Origin: an uncultured Rhizobiaceae group bacterium
GTDB taxonomy: Bacteria > Pseudomonadota > Alphaproteobacteria > Rhizobiales > Rhizobiaceae
DNA length: 7,252 bases
Assembly (NCBI GenBank): GCA_938009335.1
Contig: CALLHT010000265.1
Location: 1-7,252 of the forward strand
Reading direction: 5' to 3'
Shown here: piece after piece, positions 6,612 to 7,252 of the stretch
Numbering within the stretch: position 1 is the stretch's first letter
Layout of the letters: each line of letters begins with the position of its first letter
Translations under genes and position numbers: made by a program
The notes under the pieces: generated by a model
Database searches by the model: none
Told to the model about the DNA's origin: nothing
Seen by the model: the letters and a program-made list of their open reading frames with translations, nothing else

Positions 6612-7252
6612 ATGTCCGTTGCTCCTTTGTCCGAAGATGCAGAAATCCAGATCGTTGAAGATTTGGTTGCACGTGCCCGCGTGGCGCAGAAAGCCTTTGA
6701 GAAGGACGCAACACAAGAGCGTTATGACAATGCGGCATTGGCAGCTGCTTGGGCCTTGATGGACCCTGACAGGAATGCAGAACTAGCAACGATGGCGGTC
6801 GAAACGACTGGCCTAGGCAACGTTAAAGACAAGATTACAAAAAATCACCGCAAGACGCTGGGCGTGTTGCGAGATATTAAATACTCAAAAACACACGGTA
6901 TTATTTCCGATGACCCCGCAACAGGCATCACAGAGATTGCAAGACCCGTAGGTGTTGTGGGCGCAGTTGTTCCGTCTACCAATCCGGTGGCGACCCCAAC
7001 CAACAATGTGGTCAATGCACTGAAATGCGGAAACGCGATCATCCTTTCGCCGTCGCCCAAAGGCGTTGCGGTTTGTCAGAAACTGCTAGGCTATATGTAT
7101 GCCGAGTTCGACAAGATTGGCCTTGATCATGATCTCGTGCAGATGATCCCGGCACCCGTCTCTAAAGTCAAAGCTCAACGCTTGATGGAGGCGGTTGATA
7201 TTCTGGTTGTAACAGGAAGTCAGAATAATGTTCACAGAGCTTATTCTTCCGG
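6612..7252 (+). CDS. CoA-acylating aldehyde dehydrogenase, sulfoacetaldehyde/acetaldehyde dehydrogenase type (5' part)
   Basis: The frame is open from ATG 6612 to the right edge, giving the first 213 residues of a protein whose family is about 460-480 long. The sequence resembles the acylating branch of the aldehyde dehydrogenase superfamily (EutE, the AdhE N-terminal half, SauS). It has an N-terminal helix with ELATMAVETTGLGNVKDK and NH around residues 60-82, the PSTNP motif at 121-125, ALKCGNAIILSPSPKG around 136-151, and VTGSQNNVHRAYSSG at the edge. These enzymes interconvert an aldehyde and its acyl-CoA with NAD(P). The catalytic cysteine should lie beyond the window and cannot be checked. 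GAAGAG at 6596-6601 serves as ribosome binding site. It sits 60 nt after tctC and is probably cotranscribed, so it likely acts on the imported compound's CoA ester or aldehyde. SauS (sulfoacetaldehyde dehydrogenase) is one candidate, unproven. Confidence 0.85.
   Translation, partial: MSVAPLSEDAEIQIVEDLVARARVAQKAFEKDATQERYDNAALAAAWALMDPDRNAELATMAVETTGLGNVKDKITKNHRKTLGVLRDIKYSKTHGIISDDPATGITEIARPVGVVGAVVPSTNPVATPTNNVVNALKCGNAIILSPSPKGVAVCQKLLGYMYAEFDKIGLDHDLVQMIPAPVSKVKAQRLMEAVDILVVTGSQNNVHRAYSS

Noticed and set aside
1..7252. CRISPR array, tRNA, rRNA, insertion sequence or phage genes
   Set aside because: No regularly spaced repeats, cloverleaf sequence, transposase motifs or terminal inverted repeats were seen on either strand.

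Overview
The window looks like chromosome from a moderate-GC (about 50%) Gram-negative proteobacterium, probably a marine-type alphaproteobacterium. The grounds are a phenylacetate (paa) operon beside a tripartite tricarboxylate transporter (TTT) cluster, and strong purine-rich ribosome binding sites. The lineage is an inference from gene content and codon use, not from a marker gene. No rRNA, tRNA, CRISPR array, insertion sequence or other mobile element was seen; the region is densely packed accessory catabolic DNA.

Left part (1-2475, + strand): the 3' end of a phenylacetate degradation operon. It holds the tail of paaC, then paaD, paaE and a PaaX-family repressor gene. paaC/paaD and paaE/paaX overlap by 4 nt (GTGA and TTGA), and only 10 nt separate paaD from paaE. 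PaaA and PaaC with other subunits form the ring-1,2-phenylacetyl-CoA epoxidase. PaaE supplies its electrons from NAD(P)H, PaaD is an assembly or Fe-S maturation factor, and PaaX is expected to repress the pathway until phenylacetyl-CoA appears. paaABE and the lower-pathway genes would lie outside the window.

Right part (2453-7252): a second, independent catabolic module. A LacI-type regulator gene on the - strand converges on paaX with a 23-bp overlap. It is divergent from a + strand operon of tctA, tctB, tctC and a CoA-acylating aldehyde dehydrogenase that runs off the right edge. The divergent gap contains a near-perfect 22-bp palindrome whose core matches the classical LacI/GalR operator consensus, so the regulator probably controls the transporter operon and perhaps itself. 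The transporter (TctC periplasmic receptor, TctAB membrane complex) would import a small organic anion. The dehydrogenase, which resembles the EutE/AdhE/SauS branch, would interconvert an aldehyde and its acyl-CoA. Sulfoacetate or a related C2/C3 acid is a plausible substrate, but the sequence does not prove it. A strong hairpin between tctC and the dehydrogenase gene may set their relative expression.

Nothing here is clearly a new kind of system. The most interesting item is the LacI-operator-TTT-acylating dehydrogenase module, whose substrate is unassigned.
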